From: Hoplostethus atlanticus | Taxonomy: Eukaryota; Chordata; Actinopteri; Trachichthyiformes; Trachichthyidae | Assembly (NCBI GenBank): GCA_034670405.1 | Contig: JAXDDX010000039.1 | Location: 388,001-452,000 of the forward strand | Direction of reading: 5' to 3' | DNA length: 64,000 nt | Shown here: positions 25,474 to 37,669 of the stretch, piece after piece | How the letters are laid out: every line of letters begins with the position of its first letter | How positions within the stretch are numbered: position 1 is the first letter of the stretch | Notes under the pieces: model-generated | Told to the model about the DNA's origin: nothing | Seen by the model: the letters and a program-made list of their open reading frames with translations, nothing else | Databases searched by the model: none | Made by a program: the position numbers and the translations under genes

Positions 25474-27317
25474 TCAAACTAAATCCACGTGTTCTCTCCT
25501 CCTGGTCTGGTAGTCCCAGTCTGAGTCCGATGCCTCTGCATTACGGCCTGCAGGGCTGTCCATGACCCGAAGAAACCTCTCTACGTAAGGGGTGTCCAAG
25601 AAAGCAGGCCGCTGAGGCAGAAGAAAGTAGTGTGTGGTGCTGGTCTTCCTGCCATTCTCTATAACCGGCAAGATGCAGGGCGAGCCCTCGCTGTTCTGTC
25701 TTTGTAAGCCCCGGCAGCTCACGTACTTAGGATCCGGGGCAAAGCTTTGGGTGGGGGGCATCACCCCGTTGATGTATGTTGGGAGGCTCTTGGGACTGGG
25801 GGTACGGGAGCTGCCTCCGGACAAAGGTTCCCTTGGGGGCACCTTGGGGGGTTTGTCCTCATCGCTATAAGCCCCCGACGAGACCTCTGCTGACCAGCGG
25901 CGGTAGTCTACAGTCTTCATGGGCCGTGGAGGGATAGGGGGCGGCACCTCTGGCTTATCCATGCCGTGGGTGTGGCGGTGGTGGCACGTCAGGCGCAGCG
26001 ATGTGGGTTTGTTGAAGGAACCGGCTGGGCCAGAGTGAGAGCGTCGCAGCTTCCTCTGCCTGTCCTGCTGTCTCTGACAAATTACCACCGGTGGCTCAGG
26101 CGGTTCTGGTGGCTGCTGCTCAGGTGGCTCCCGCATCTCCTGCTGTGGCTGCTGCTGGGGCTGCTGCTGCGAGCTTTGCTTCCCCGTTGGACCCTCAAAG
26201 TAGGCATAATTGATCTGGCCGCAGCCCCTGAAGCTCCGGCGGCTGGGGACTCCATTGCGAAAGTGAGCCGATTTGGGACACTGGTCAGGCACCAAGCACC
26301 GGCTGTCGTCTGAACTCGTGAAAAATTCTACCTCGTTGTCCATAGCCTGCTCAGGGGAGATGTCCGTCTGTGCAGGGAGGGGGGGGTAGAGGCTTGGAAC
26401 ATCTGCTTGGCGTCTGCGGTGGACTGCTGCGCTCATAGACCGACAGCCTCTGGAACGAGGGGACCACCTGGTCATCTTCAGCAGGGCTCGGGGTTGACGG
26501 TTCAGCACTGTTGCATGACAGGGAGAGATGGGTGGGCCTGGACTTCTTAGGGGGTAATCTCTGTATGCTGGGGCTATGTTTCTGTCCTGTCAGAAACGAG
26601 ACGAAGAGGAGAGAGTAAGTATCATGTAAACAGTACACTAGCTACAGATCAAGATTTGATCAACAAAAATCATGATGTCAAATTTCATAATCACAAAACG
26701 TTAAAGTTAGGTGTCAAGAAAGTGCTCTGAAGAGGTTTCCTATGTACATTTTGCTTGTGTTGTGTTTGGAGGTCATACACAAACACAAAATTATTAGTTA
26801 CTCTCACATTTTGGTGAAACATTCCCATTGGTACGTTTAGATCAGGGCTCCCAGCATGCTCTGCCTTTCGGGAAAACCGCTCACTAAGTATGTAGCAGCT
26901 GGTCAAAAATACAACTCAAGCTCTCCGTTTCATGAGAGCATGTCATGTGGCTTTGACTGATGGTTGTAGAGTGGGTGGATCCAGCACTTACTCTCATAAG
27001 TTAGAGATGGTGTAGGTGGCACCTGTTGCTGAGCACGGGAGCTGTGGTCCACGTGTGCAGGATCCATACTGAAGTACAAGCTGCGAGAAAGAAAACAATA
27101 CAACATTAATATCAGCCTTGCTAATAATCCTTTGCTACTAACAATGTCACGCAGATTTCAAACATCCTCCATTTCTGAGCACTCACTTGGCCAGTTCTTG
27201 GCTAGGATAGGTCCATGAGGGTTTGGATCCAGCCATGCTGTGACAGTAGCTGTCCCGCAGGAAGGGGCTTTCTGCGGGAAAACAGATCTCCTGGGCAGTC
27301 AGGCCCGCTGTGGACAT
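25474..27317 (-). CDS. errfi1: ERBB receptor feedback inhibitor 1 (MIG6), with a one-base frame break
   Basis: A cytoplasmic adaptor induced by growth factors that binds and inhibits EGFR-family kinases and promotes receptor turnover. Coding exons on the minus strand: 27317-27187 (ATG at 27317; it opens Met-Ser-Thr-Ala-Gly like the human protein), 27080-26992, and 26586-25474. Phases match and the summed length, less one base, is 443 codons plus stop (human 462 residues). Family hallmarks in the last exon: the motif [12 protein letters not shown], an [15 protein letters not shown] block (14-3-3/serine-rich site), the EGFR-binding segment with DYRRWSAEV and PPKVPPREP, and a second segment ending in a kinase-contacting Tyr-Phe-Leu-Leu-Pro. 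A run of eight G at 26379-26386 (C on the coding strand) shifts frame inside the conserved Pro-Leu-Pro-Pro-Leu-Pro; seven would restore it. An upstream noncoding exon must exist (acceptor at 27396) but was not located. Confidence 0.93.
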
Positions 27318-30300
27318 GCTCCAGGCACACTCGGGTCGCATCAAAGCCAGGAAACACTCAGATCACCCGGCTGGCTGCCACTGCTTCTGGTGTACCTGTA
27401 AAGAATCAAGAAACAGACATGAGTGACGGTGAAAGAGGGCTGGAAGCAGAGGTGAAGAGGCGCAAAACATGTGAGAAATCCCTTCTAAAACCAGAGTCGA
27501 TAATCAGAGAACCAGAGGAAAACCTGACATCAGAATGGAGGCCAAAATACAGAATCCTCTTCTCCTACTCTCCATCTCCTGAGCTGCTCACCTGGCCCGA
27601 CTCCTTAATAAGAGTCGTGGTCTTGGGCATGAGCCAACAGTCTCCTTGGCTCCTCTGACTGAGGAATGGCAAACGCTCAATTTGATGGACTTTCGGGCAC
27701 TGGTGCCCCAACAAGCCCTGGGGATGGAGTACGCTGTCACACATAATGATCTGGCCAGAAGGTTTTACAAACTAAATGAGAAAGCTAGAGACTGTCTGGT
27801 GAAGACCTTGTTGGTCAAAACGTTGCTATAATAAAGACTTGGCCACTTGCATCGAGTGTCTACAAGTCTACTTTTGTCCAGCACCACACCTGAAATACAA
27901 CACCTCTCTTGGAAAAACTAAACCTAAATGCCATCCTCTAATTTTTAACAAAGTGGAAAGCTAATTGATTTGGAAACTGAGTGGAATGATCATCTCCACT
28001 TTAACCTATTTGATACTACACAAAGAAAAATGTAGGCTAATAAATAAGTACTTGCAAAACACAACAACCTTGTTCATACTCAATGAATCACAAACAGATG
28101 TGTTTCAATGGGCATTCAATGATCCTTACACTTTAATGTTGTTTCAATGCCATCAGTAGGCTTAAAACTTCCTTCGGCCTGAGCAGCAGAGGACAGGGCT
28201 GCTGTTGTTACTAGAGGTAGACCTGGTGTCATGTCAAATGACCTGGATGTTTGTGTCAAATGTATGTCAGGGCTGAGTAAACAATGCATACAATGCACCA
28301 CAGCAATACACCGGAAGGCAAAAACTAACATTGAGTTTGTCGGCTTCCTGGGTGAGCTTGACGCCTATGACACTTCTTACTCTTGTGCTGTGAAGTTGAA
28401 TGAGGTCTGGAAAGTCAGAGCCTTAATATTTTCAATAAAGAACAGATATCAGAGTATCATCATAGGGTGTTTTAATTGTGCAATACGCCTGCATGTATGA
28501 GTAACTGTGACACCAGCCATGAATTGCTGCATTTCGTCCAGTGACTTAAGTGCACTAGCAATATTTCCAACACTATCAATCCTATATTTCAGAATGCAGG
28601 AAAACAGGTGCATCACAATCTTGATGTCATCCCTGTTGGGGACCACAAATGAGGTGTGTGTGCACCCCCAGAGACATGCTGTCCTCCTTAAAATGTTGGG
28701 AGAGTGATGACTGAGAAGTTCACGGCCCCTAGTTCCTTGTCTCCTAGGAGCAAATGTCCAGAGAAGGGTCTACATTTATATGATGCTTAGACAGCTGGCG
28801 AGAAACAAAGCTCTAAAACAACAGGAAGCTCGGGACATCAGCCAGAGCCAAATTGCCCAACAAGGCATCCAACCCCTCTGCCCAGGGCTGCCGATTCGGT
28901 TCGGCGGGGACGGGAAGCAACCTGATCCTCGATAATGAACCCCCGGGGGCCCGCGCTTCCTCTCGCAACAGGTGCAGAGACAGTTCATCCTGCCAGTTAA
29001 CCATAGGGACATTTACAGGCAACAGGATTAAACAAATGATGTGTAGTCATGGAGAGTGTTATCCCTCTAAAGCAGGAACGTGTAAGCAGGTCATTTCAGA
29101 GCATTTGGCGAGAGTATGTGGGCATGACCTCTCTATTACCACATGGGTTATAGGTGGACAGTGTTCTTTGGCAATCCACAGGATGTGAAAATACTGACAG
29201 ATGACACGAGGAGGAAATCTGGAGCGCACAGGCTCCAAATCCTAGCTTGCTCTTGATAGGACATTAGGTGCACACAGCCCTTGGAGGAAGCAGTTCACAC
29301 CCCACTCATGACACCCCTGCAGCGGTTTCCGAGCAACCATACCCGCTCTACCTGTGCGGCAAGCAACCAGCGCGCGCACACCCCCTCACTTTACCGGATT
29401 GAGATAATAATGGTTAAAAGCCCTCTAGCAGGCAGGTGACTCACACCACAACACACAAGTCAGCTATTTGACAAGTCTAGGAAATGATGAAATAGACTGG
29501 ATTTTTCTTTTTTGTTCCAAATGAAAAAGAAAAGAAAAAAAAGATGTTATAACGTGAAAAATCATACACGGTTATTGGGTTATGATTATCAAAGGGTAAC
29601 CAGGCAATAAGGGGATTTTCTCTTTTCATGTTCGTAATAAGGTTATACATCATAAACCTCGTGAATGTTGACATGTATTTCGTTTTTCTAATTCTGTCAT
29701 ACATTTTTAACCACCTTGAGTTGGGCTAAATGAAAATGTGCCTCGCCAAAACGCTACCTCAATCTCGCTCCCTGTAAAAAAAAGACTACATCATAAAAAA
29801 TAAAACAAAATGTAGAAGTAATTTGTCTGAGAAGATGAACTTGCATCAATCATATGGCTAGCGTGTTGTCACCAACATACAAAACAAGAGACAGTCTAGG
29901 GTTAGGGCACATATCAGACATTTCAAATTATTTTCTGAACTCACCTAAATAACGCACTTTTCCACCGCTGTCAGACTCTTTCGCAAAATATAGCTCCTTG
30001 GTTTCTGTGTTATTAAAAAAAATGTAATTCTGTAAGCCTCAGTTTGTCTCTTGCATCAGGGACAGGACGCCAGCGCAGTGGCGATACTCTAACTATAATG
30101 AGACACTTTTAGATTGTCTAGTATTGTTGTGAGCGATGTTCTTTTAAGCTCCACCACACTACAAGAACGCAGTGGCCCCGCCTTTACACACTTGCCCTTA
30201 AAGACACAGCTTGTATTTTACAAGCCTTTCCAGAGCCAGTATTACTCCACAGCACTCAGCCTGAGAGTCAAGCGTATGGATTGCAGAATCAACCTTGAAC

Positions 30301-31461
30301 ATACAGAGGGCTCATTTAAGCATAGCCTAAGTTAACTGGATGTGATCAAAGTCTGCAGCACTTCATTTATCTCTGCAGGTCTGAACCAAACAATGCAGTC
30401 AACTGATAAACTATCCCCAGTGGCGCTGCAGCCCCATTTCAATCCCTGCAAATAAGAAGCAAGCCAAGCAACTGCTCCAGGAAAACATACAAGATCAGCT
30501 GGAAAGTGAGGTCTGGAGATTTGGTTCCCTCGTGCACCTAGATCATATCAGATATATTTCAGCCGTGCTACCTAATGCATTGCATGCTGCAATGTGAAAA
30601 TATAGACATGTGCATGCAACACCCAACGCCATTCCTGGAACTGGTTCAGAGGTTGTTTGCAGACCTTTCAACCAAAGTAGTAATTGCTTGCGATAGCTTA
30701 TTAAGTGCCGTAATAACCTGCAAATGTAGTCATAGATTCATAAACGAGAGAGAAATAATTGCACAAGTCCGAGGGGAGACGAAGGCAGTAATGAGGATGG
30801 CTTGAGGGAAGATAAGAAGGCAGGCACAGCAAACACAGCCAGAAACACTCTTATCTCCACCGTATTCTGCCGCTGACTGAATGGATCCCATATTGTTTTG
30901 CTTATCAGATCACTGTGGGTATTTTCTTTAGCTGGACCTGTTCTCTGTTTACCTGGCTGAATGTTTTCATCAAGCTAACAACACGGTGTTAATAGGTCAC
31001 CTAGACGCCAGGATCCATACGAAGGGGGGTCAAATGAAATCACAGTTTTTCCAGTTAACTCCATTTCCAGCCAGCTTAATCTCGAGTGACGTTGTGTTAA
31101 CTGTGTCACTTAACCTGACCGCGCTGAACAAACCCATACACTGACCTGCATGCTAACCAAACACAGCAGTACAATAGCTACAAACAACTAGTGTGTTGAC
31201 TCAATAGTGGCAGAAACCAGAGGTGTGTGTGGAGGGAACAGACTGTTCTTGTGCTGGGGGGTTGGTAAATCCCCACGGCTTGCCCTGGCCCCCGAACCTA
31301 ACAGGCTTATCATTAGATATTTGGCCCTTGCATGGACCAGGCTCCCTCTAATCCCCCTTTATAATTTCAAGCACATTTTTCACATTCCTCTGGGCCAGTT
31401 GTGACCAGCAGGAGAGAAAGGGGTATTTGTGAAGTGCTGCTAGGTGAGCTTGTTAGTCCGT

Positions 31462-31470
31462 AGTGTGTGG

Positions 31471-31530
<60 letters not shown>
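31462..31530 (+). repeat. Compound GT/GA microsatellite
   Basis: A (GT)n run passes directly into an uninterrupted (GA)n run of about 40 bases, then a G-rich tail. Confidence 0.95.
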
Positions 31531-31533
<3 letters not shown>

Positions 31534-31644
31534 AGGGAGAATTACATTCACCAATTACATACCAGGATTTTGACCAGATGGATGGTACAGACAATACTTA
31601 CCTATACACAAAAAGGTGAAAATTCAAAAAGTAAAGAGAGATTT

Positions 31645-31648
<4 letters not shown>

Positions 31649-31686
<38 letters not shown>
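31649..31686 (+). repeat. GT microsatellite
   Basis: Uninterrupted (GT)n of about 38 bases, only 120 bases after the compound GT/GA repeat. Confidence 0.95.
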
Positions 31687-31689
<3 letters not shown>

Positions 31690-33383
31690 GCTAGAGTTCA
31701 ACATAATCATAATTTACTGCACTGAATCTGTTATCAACGCCAGTAAGAGTCACTCCATTTGTAAACTGAACGGAAAGATGATTTTTTCTTTCACATAAGG
31801 ACTCAGTGGGATAACTAGACTCTGCCTCCAAACGGTCTCCCCTCCCACTTCAACTCCAGTGCCCACCCTCTCCTCGTGAGCTGCGTGTGTGATGTCATCG
31901 CCCACAGGAAGTGCCTTATAAAGTTAGTCAGGGAGGAAAGATAAGCTGGCACATTCGGAGGAAGCTGAGAATATGAGATGGCGTATTTGTAACCCTGTCA
32001 CGGAGGATATCCTTGTCAGGAACAATTACTTGAGACTTTTCTTTGGTTCCATCTGATGACTCACCGACCGACTGACCCTGATCCACCACATCATTATCTC
32101 CCCCCCTCCCCCCCAAAAAATCACACCTACTTCCCCCTCAGCCGCTCTTTGAGCAGCGAGGAATTCCCCTCTGTGGCTCACACTCCGACTCCAGGGTTTA
32201 CTTTTGGAATGTCGCTACAGCTGATTGCTATGGATCACCTCGCAAACAGGAAGGGTGGAGTGTCTTGAGAAACGTGGCAAAACTCCATCATCATCAGCGT
32301 AAATGATTTATTCACCGGGGAGGTCACCGGGCCGACGGCTCCTACCCGGTGAGGTAAACTACGGGCATACCCAGCCCGTGACCAAAGGTCACACAGATAC
32401 ACACACGAGAGCAAATAGTTCAGTTGTGTCGTAAGGTGATGTCAAAGGGATGTTAAGCTTTAAAGATGGCGAGGGAAAAAAAAGATTCCTGTCGTGACAT
32501 GCGGCGTCATCTCGCTCTGTACATCTTGTTTTCAACAGAGCGTGGTTATTGCGAGCGCAGAATCGTGACAGTCGATGTCAAACTATCCGCAGAGACATAC
32601 AACAGCAACCAATGGAAAGAATGCACTTGTCACTTCAACGTGGCTGTATCCTCAGAAACCATACTGGAGAATAACTGTGTATTCAGCCGGTCCAGCTGCG
32701 AGGGCCACGGCCAAGACCCGGGCTGACACATCACCGTGTATTATGGCTGGATAGTGGTTCTGTCTGGTAGACCCACACAGACTTGGCTCCCGCCTTGGAA
32801 ACAAAACACAAATCCCCAGGCAACAAGCTGTCATCTCTCGCTAAAATGTAAATACGCCATATTACAACACTCCTAGTTGCTAACCATACCACGCTCTGAA
32901 GAGCCTTCCAGCTGCCTCACTTATTAATCACTTCCTTTATTGGTGCTTTTGGGAAACGGAGGGCTTTTAGAGTAAGTCACTTCACACACAGGTACTTCTA
33001 TTTCGATACACAATATAATCAAAAGCAGCAATAGCGAGTCATCATTGCGTTACACATTGTTATGTTGAGTGGTTTGAGTGCAGCCACAGCCCGCTGTTAG
33101 TAATGGGTGGAGCGAGCCAGTTCTCCTCCTCCGTGATAACAGGGTGTGTTTAGTCTCCGGGACCCGAAGATCAATTCAGACATTCAGACTGGGGGAGTTG
33201 CTGGCAGGCACATCCTGTGATGACTCTCCGATGAGACGCAGCAGAAGTTATGTCGGTGATCATGATGACACCGGTATTAGTGGCTCCACCGTTATTGGAG
33301 CTGCAAAAATCTTTAAAATATTAAAAACTACTTTGAGGGTTTTGAAGAGTAGTAAAGAGAATGGGGGTAGCGCTAACATACAG

Positions 33384-33416
<33 letters not shown>
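33384..33416 (+). repeat. CA microsatellite
   Basis: Uninterrupted (CA)n of about 33 bases. Confidence 0.95.
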
Positions 33417-33417
<1 letters not shown>

Positions 33418-33977
33418 CTGTGCCTGATGTTTGGGAGAGACTGTGAGACAGACAGCTGTGGTCTGATTGAGAACGTCACGCTGGACAGACTCTCTCAACC
33501 TCCTGGTTCACAGCCAACAACAGGACGGACCCAGATGGAGCTGGACCCTAATGTGCCTTGTTTCCGGGCTGTTTGGCTCCCCATACTCTTCATACAGTAT
33601 ATCTGCCTGGCTATTCCTTATTGAATCCTAAAGGGACTCACAAAGAAATACATTCACATTTTCTTCAGCAATGTAATGTGTGTATTGTGTTTCAAACGGC
33701 CAAAACAGGAGTTTCTGGCATTCGGCCGATGACTATCCCAGGTTTTTCCGGTGTTTCTGATGGCAGTCTTCAGAGGACAAAGTCTAAGGCTTCGCTTAAT
33801 GTATCAATCTATTAATCTTAAGTAACGACTGATTGCTGGGGGAGTTCACTCTCCCCTGCTTTCCTGCTTCAGCCTCACTCATGGGAGATATTGCAAACAC
33901 AGACACACACCAGCCCAAGCCTGATAAAGATTTCAGATGTTGTGTCCACCCAGGAGATGGAGAGCTTCACCTTCAAA

Positions 33978-33998
33978 GGGGGGGGGGGGGGGGGGGGG
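33978..33998 (+). repeat. Poly-G tract
   Basis: A run of 21 G. It is likely unstable in length and hard to sequence; it could form G-quadruplex structure on this strand. Confidence 0.9.
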
Positions 33999-35556
33999 CA
34001 CTGCTAATGGACTGAGGTATAGATCAATATCCACAAGGTTAAGAAAGCACTGCTCTCTAGGTACTCCACTAGGAGAGAAAAACACATGTTCACTGAGGAA
34101 AGCAGTGGAAGCCCACAGATCAGTGAGATGAGCGAGGCTTGTTTCTCCATCTGTGTTTGTGTGTGTGTGCATGCATGTGTGCATGTTGCAACGCCTGATG
34201 ACAGCGACTGACTCATCTGAGGCAAAGTATGTGCTTTGTCAGGGCGCCTTTTGTTCCATTCACAAAAAGAATGAGGATTTCTGATGAAGTCAGTCAGGCG
34301 ACCTGGCGCTGGGCAGCGGCCACATTAATTCCTCACACCGGAACTGCTCCGGCTCACCGCTCACACATAACCTCTTAACGAGTGAGCCAATGGGCTGAGG
34401 AGAACGCAGATGAGGCCCGACTCTCATTTTCCGTTCCCTACGAGCAGGTCGGCTGTGTCGACGCATTTGTTCAGGGCAAAATACGGTGCTCCGGGGAGAG
34501 ATCCATGCGTGGGTGGAAATGCACAGTCTCGTCCTGAACTCAGTCACAAGGGTATTAGGGCTAGGAAGAGCCTTGGGGCTGCATGCCGTCTGCACCACAG
34601 CATCATTTGGGTCTGACCTCACATGAATTAATGCAAAGTCACACTACAGCCCAGGAACAGCTTCATACCGAAAGACTTACATTACCAAACATATAATATA
34701 TAATAATATAGATAACATTTATGTTTACATATACACATATTTACTTATTACATATACATATTACTATTACATTATATATATATATTGACGTGGCCATATT
34801 TTACTATATTTCTCAACTTGTTACCAGTTGAAAAATGATCAAAACATGATGTTTTCTACACTGTGGTGTTGCCAAGACGAAAACGGAGGCTTCAGTTGAC
34901 CTAAAATTTTAACACCAGCAATCCTGTTTTGTAAATTTAGCTCTGGATGGAAAGAACACTGAGAGTCAAGTTCAAATAAAGACTGTAATTATCTCTGAGC
35001 CAGTGGATTATTCTCGGCACTGAAGAGAAAAATAATGGGTTATTCCTGCGAAACATCCTCTTTGAATTACATAAGCGAAGCCAGAAGACAAAGCAAAACC
35101 TCTCCATGTGTTGAACGTAGCTCATGCTTTGTTCTGAAGGCGAGCTAACCTCTCTCTAGGGTAAATACAGCAGATGGGGCTTGGTGGCTCTGCAGTCACC
35201 GAGACAAGGAGCTTCTGTTTGAAATGAAGATGAAATGTACAATTAAGGGTTATTGGGCCTTGTAAATCAAACAAAATCCTCAGTTTATTCTCGCCTTGTT
35301 TCCGGCCTCCAGCAAACCCCGGAGACGCTGTCCTCCCCGCTCTCCTGTGGTCCCTGGCAGGAAGTAAATCAGCCAGGGAGCCGCCCCAGACCAAACACTG
35401 CATGGGCCTCTGGAGCCTCAAGGTGTGGGCGTGTGGGAGGCGTCCCCACGCCCACAGGGCACGACGTGCTTGTTACTTACTGTCAAGTAAAAGAACAGAT
35501 TTCGCTGTATACACAGACGTGCACGCAAACTCACATTAACTCATGCTAAAATAAGT

Positions 35557-35577
35557 ACACACACACACACACACACA
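35557..35577 (+). repeat. CA microsatellite
   Basis: Short uninterrupted (AC)n tract. Confidence 0.9.
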
Positions 35578-37642
35578 GTCAGACATAAACACACTCTCAA
35601 ACCTTTTCATTTTCCCATTTGCCAACGCTTTCAGAGCCATACAGTCTGTATTTACACCCACAAATAGGATGAAACCTCTGAAGCAGCATTGAAGAGCCCT
35701 TTCTATGTATATTACAACATTTGCAACACTTTCCTGAATTTCCTTACTGAAAAAAAGGTCAGAAAAACATCCAAGTCTATAGATATCCACTACATTTCAC
35801 ACTCTGCTAAGAGATATCACACACTCTCTGACCTCAGGCTGCCTTTGTCTCAGGGCTGGCTTTAAATAGGGGATCACGTCGAGGTGGTTAAGACACATTA
35901 TGACATTATGACTGTTTGGAAGAGCCCTGCGTGTTATCTCTCGTGACCTGAGTGCGTCAGCCCTCGGCACACATTTTCAAAAGACTATCAGAAGCAACAG
36001 CATAAGATAAATAGGATTTTTTCAGTTATCTAAAGTAAAAACGGTGTCCTCCTTCCCATGCCGTAGTAGAAAGCTAATGCCAATTCTCAGAGCATCAGAA
36101 AAAGCATGTCCTTAGCTCAGGGAAAGTTTCATTATTCTCTCTCTCCGTTTGAGATATCTGCTCCCAAATAACAGCCTGATCATTCTTGTCTTTCTGTTGC
36201 CACTTTACTTTGGAATAAACCCCTGCAGCGTAAACCTCAAGACAAAGCTTCAGATTAAAAGCATGTGGGTGAGTGTCTGTGTGCACGTGTCTGTGACATT
36301 TGAGACATCCAGTATCAGTATCCTCCATTTGTAGGCGACAACAGCCAGTCATCCTTTTACCAATCATTTTTCCTTGAGCCATCCTGACTGCTGATGATAG
36401 TCTGGTCCCATCTGTTCCTCAGCTCCTTGTTTAACTATCCAGCTCTTATCCACAGGCAGGAGGGAGTTTCGTGTTTACATGAAGCCGCCGTCTCAGGCCA
36501 TTGTGTCATAAACGAGACAGAAAGACACACAATGACAGACTGACAGACGGACGGGGAGACCTGCTGTCTCCAAGTGTTTACTCAGATTAGACGGTAAACT
36601 GAAAATAAGCATCTTCACATGGAGACGTTGACCATAACAGAGAGCGATACAGCGACAGACAGTTAGCTGGTGTGTGTGAGGATGCTTTGAAGCAGAAGTT
36701 TGACACATTATGAGTTATCGTAGGTTTCTGCTGTTTGGATCAAACTGTATAATCCTTTTTGAAGTCAGCTTGCAAAACGTTCCCACCAGGACCGGCTAAT
36801 TCAGGTCACGCTCATTACTGTGTTCAGACTAGCGCCTTTGAAATAGGAATGCTGCAAAACCCCAAACAAATCCATCGGAAATCTTTCAGACTTTTAATCT
36901 TTCAGATTAAGACTCAAGCGGTCCGTGGTTGAAATGAGTGTTTGCGCTGTTTGTGGTTTGAGGGCGCAATAAAAGGCAGGATGTAAAGACATTTTCATAT
37001 ACTGAGCTGCAGCCTAAAAGCTTATCCAGTGACATATAATAACCTCCCACTGACGCTAGACGTCTTTCCAAATGACGTCTTCTTTGGCTGTGTTGCCCAG
37101 TTGTAGAACAACCAGTATTATAGCAGTATTAAACAATGCACAAACAGCTGCAACTATCAGGAATATCAACCAGAGAAGAGAAGATAATGCTTTAATTTTC
37201 ACTTTTAAACCCTATGTAGCATAATTTCACAGACACTATAAACCATATAGACGTCTTTTCAACAGCTAGTCAACAAAACAACCCTCAGTGGGCTGCAGGG
37301 CTGCAGAGTATTTACCAGGGTAAGCACCGGCGCTCTCACACATTCTCCCCAACTCTGCTGAGCACTAACTAGTGGATGCATACCAAACCCAGGCCAGATA
37401 AGATTGTTAGTCATTGAAAGGGGTCCAAGCCACCCAGCTATTCCTCCCTGTTCCAACAGCTCCTTTCAGGGCTATCTCCTCTTGTGCCTTTATCAGGACA
37501 GGAAGCACCCAACCTAGATAGACGACAACAGCTCTGCTTCCCCGGGCGTTTCACTGCCCTGGGTTAATGCGTCAATAGGAAATAGACAAAGGATCTTGGA
37601 ACATGAACATGCTGAGTTTGTGTGCGTATGAGTGTTAGTGTT

Positions 37643-37669
37643 AGTGTGTGTGTGTGTGTGTGTGTGTGT
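37643..37669 (+). repeat. GT microsatellite
   Basis: Uninterrupted (GT)n preceded by imperfect GTTAGT units. Confidence 0.9.

Noticed and set aside
25966..26313. Plus-strand frame of 115 residues opposite errfi1
   Set aside because: It is the antisense of the conserved errfi1 last exon; its Leu/Trp-rich content comes from the Gln/Pro-rich coding strand.
27215..27831. Plus-strand frames near the errfi1 first coding exon
   Set aside because: The first overlaps the errfi1 exon in antisense. Neither has a recognisable domain or splice partner.
31905..31925. TATA-like word in ccttataaag as a promoter
   Set aside because: No downstream exon or coding sequence could be linked to it on this strand.
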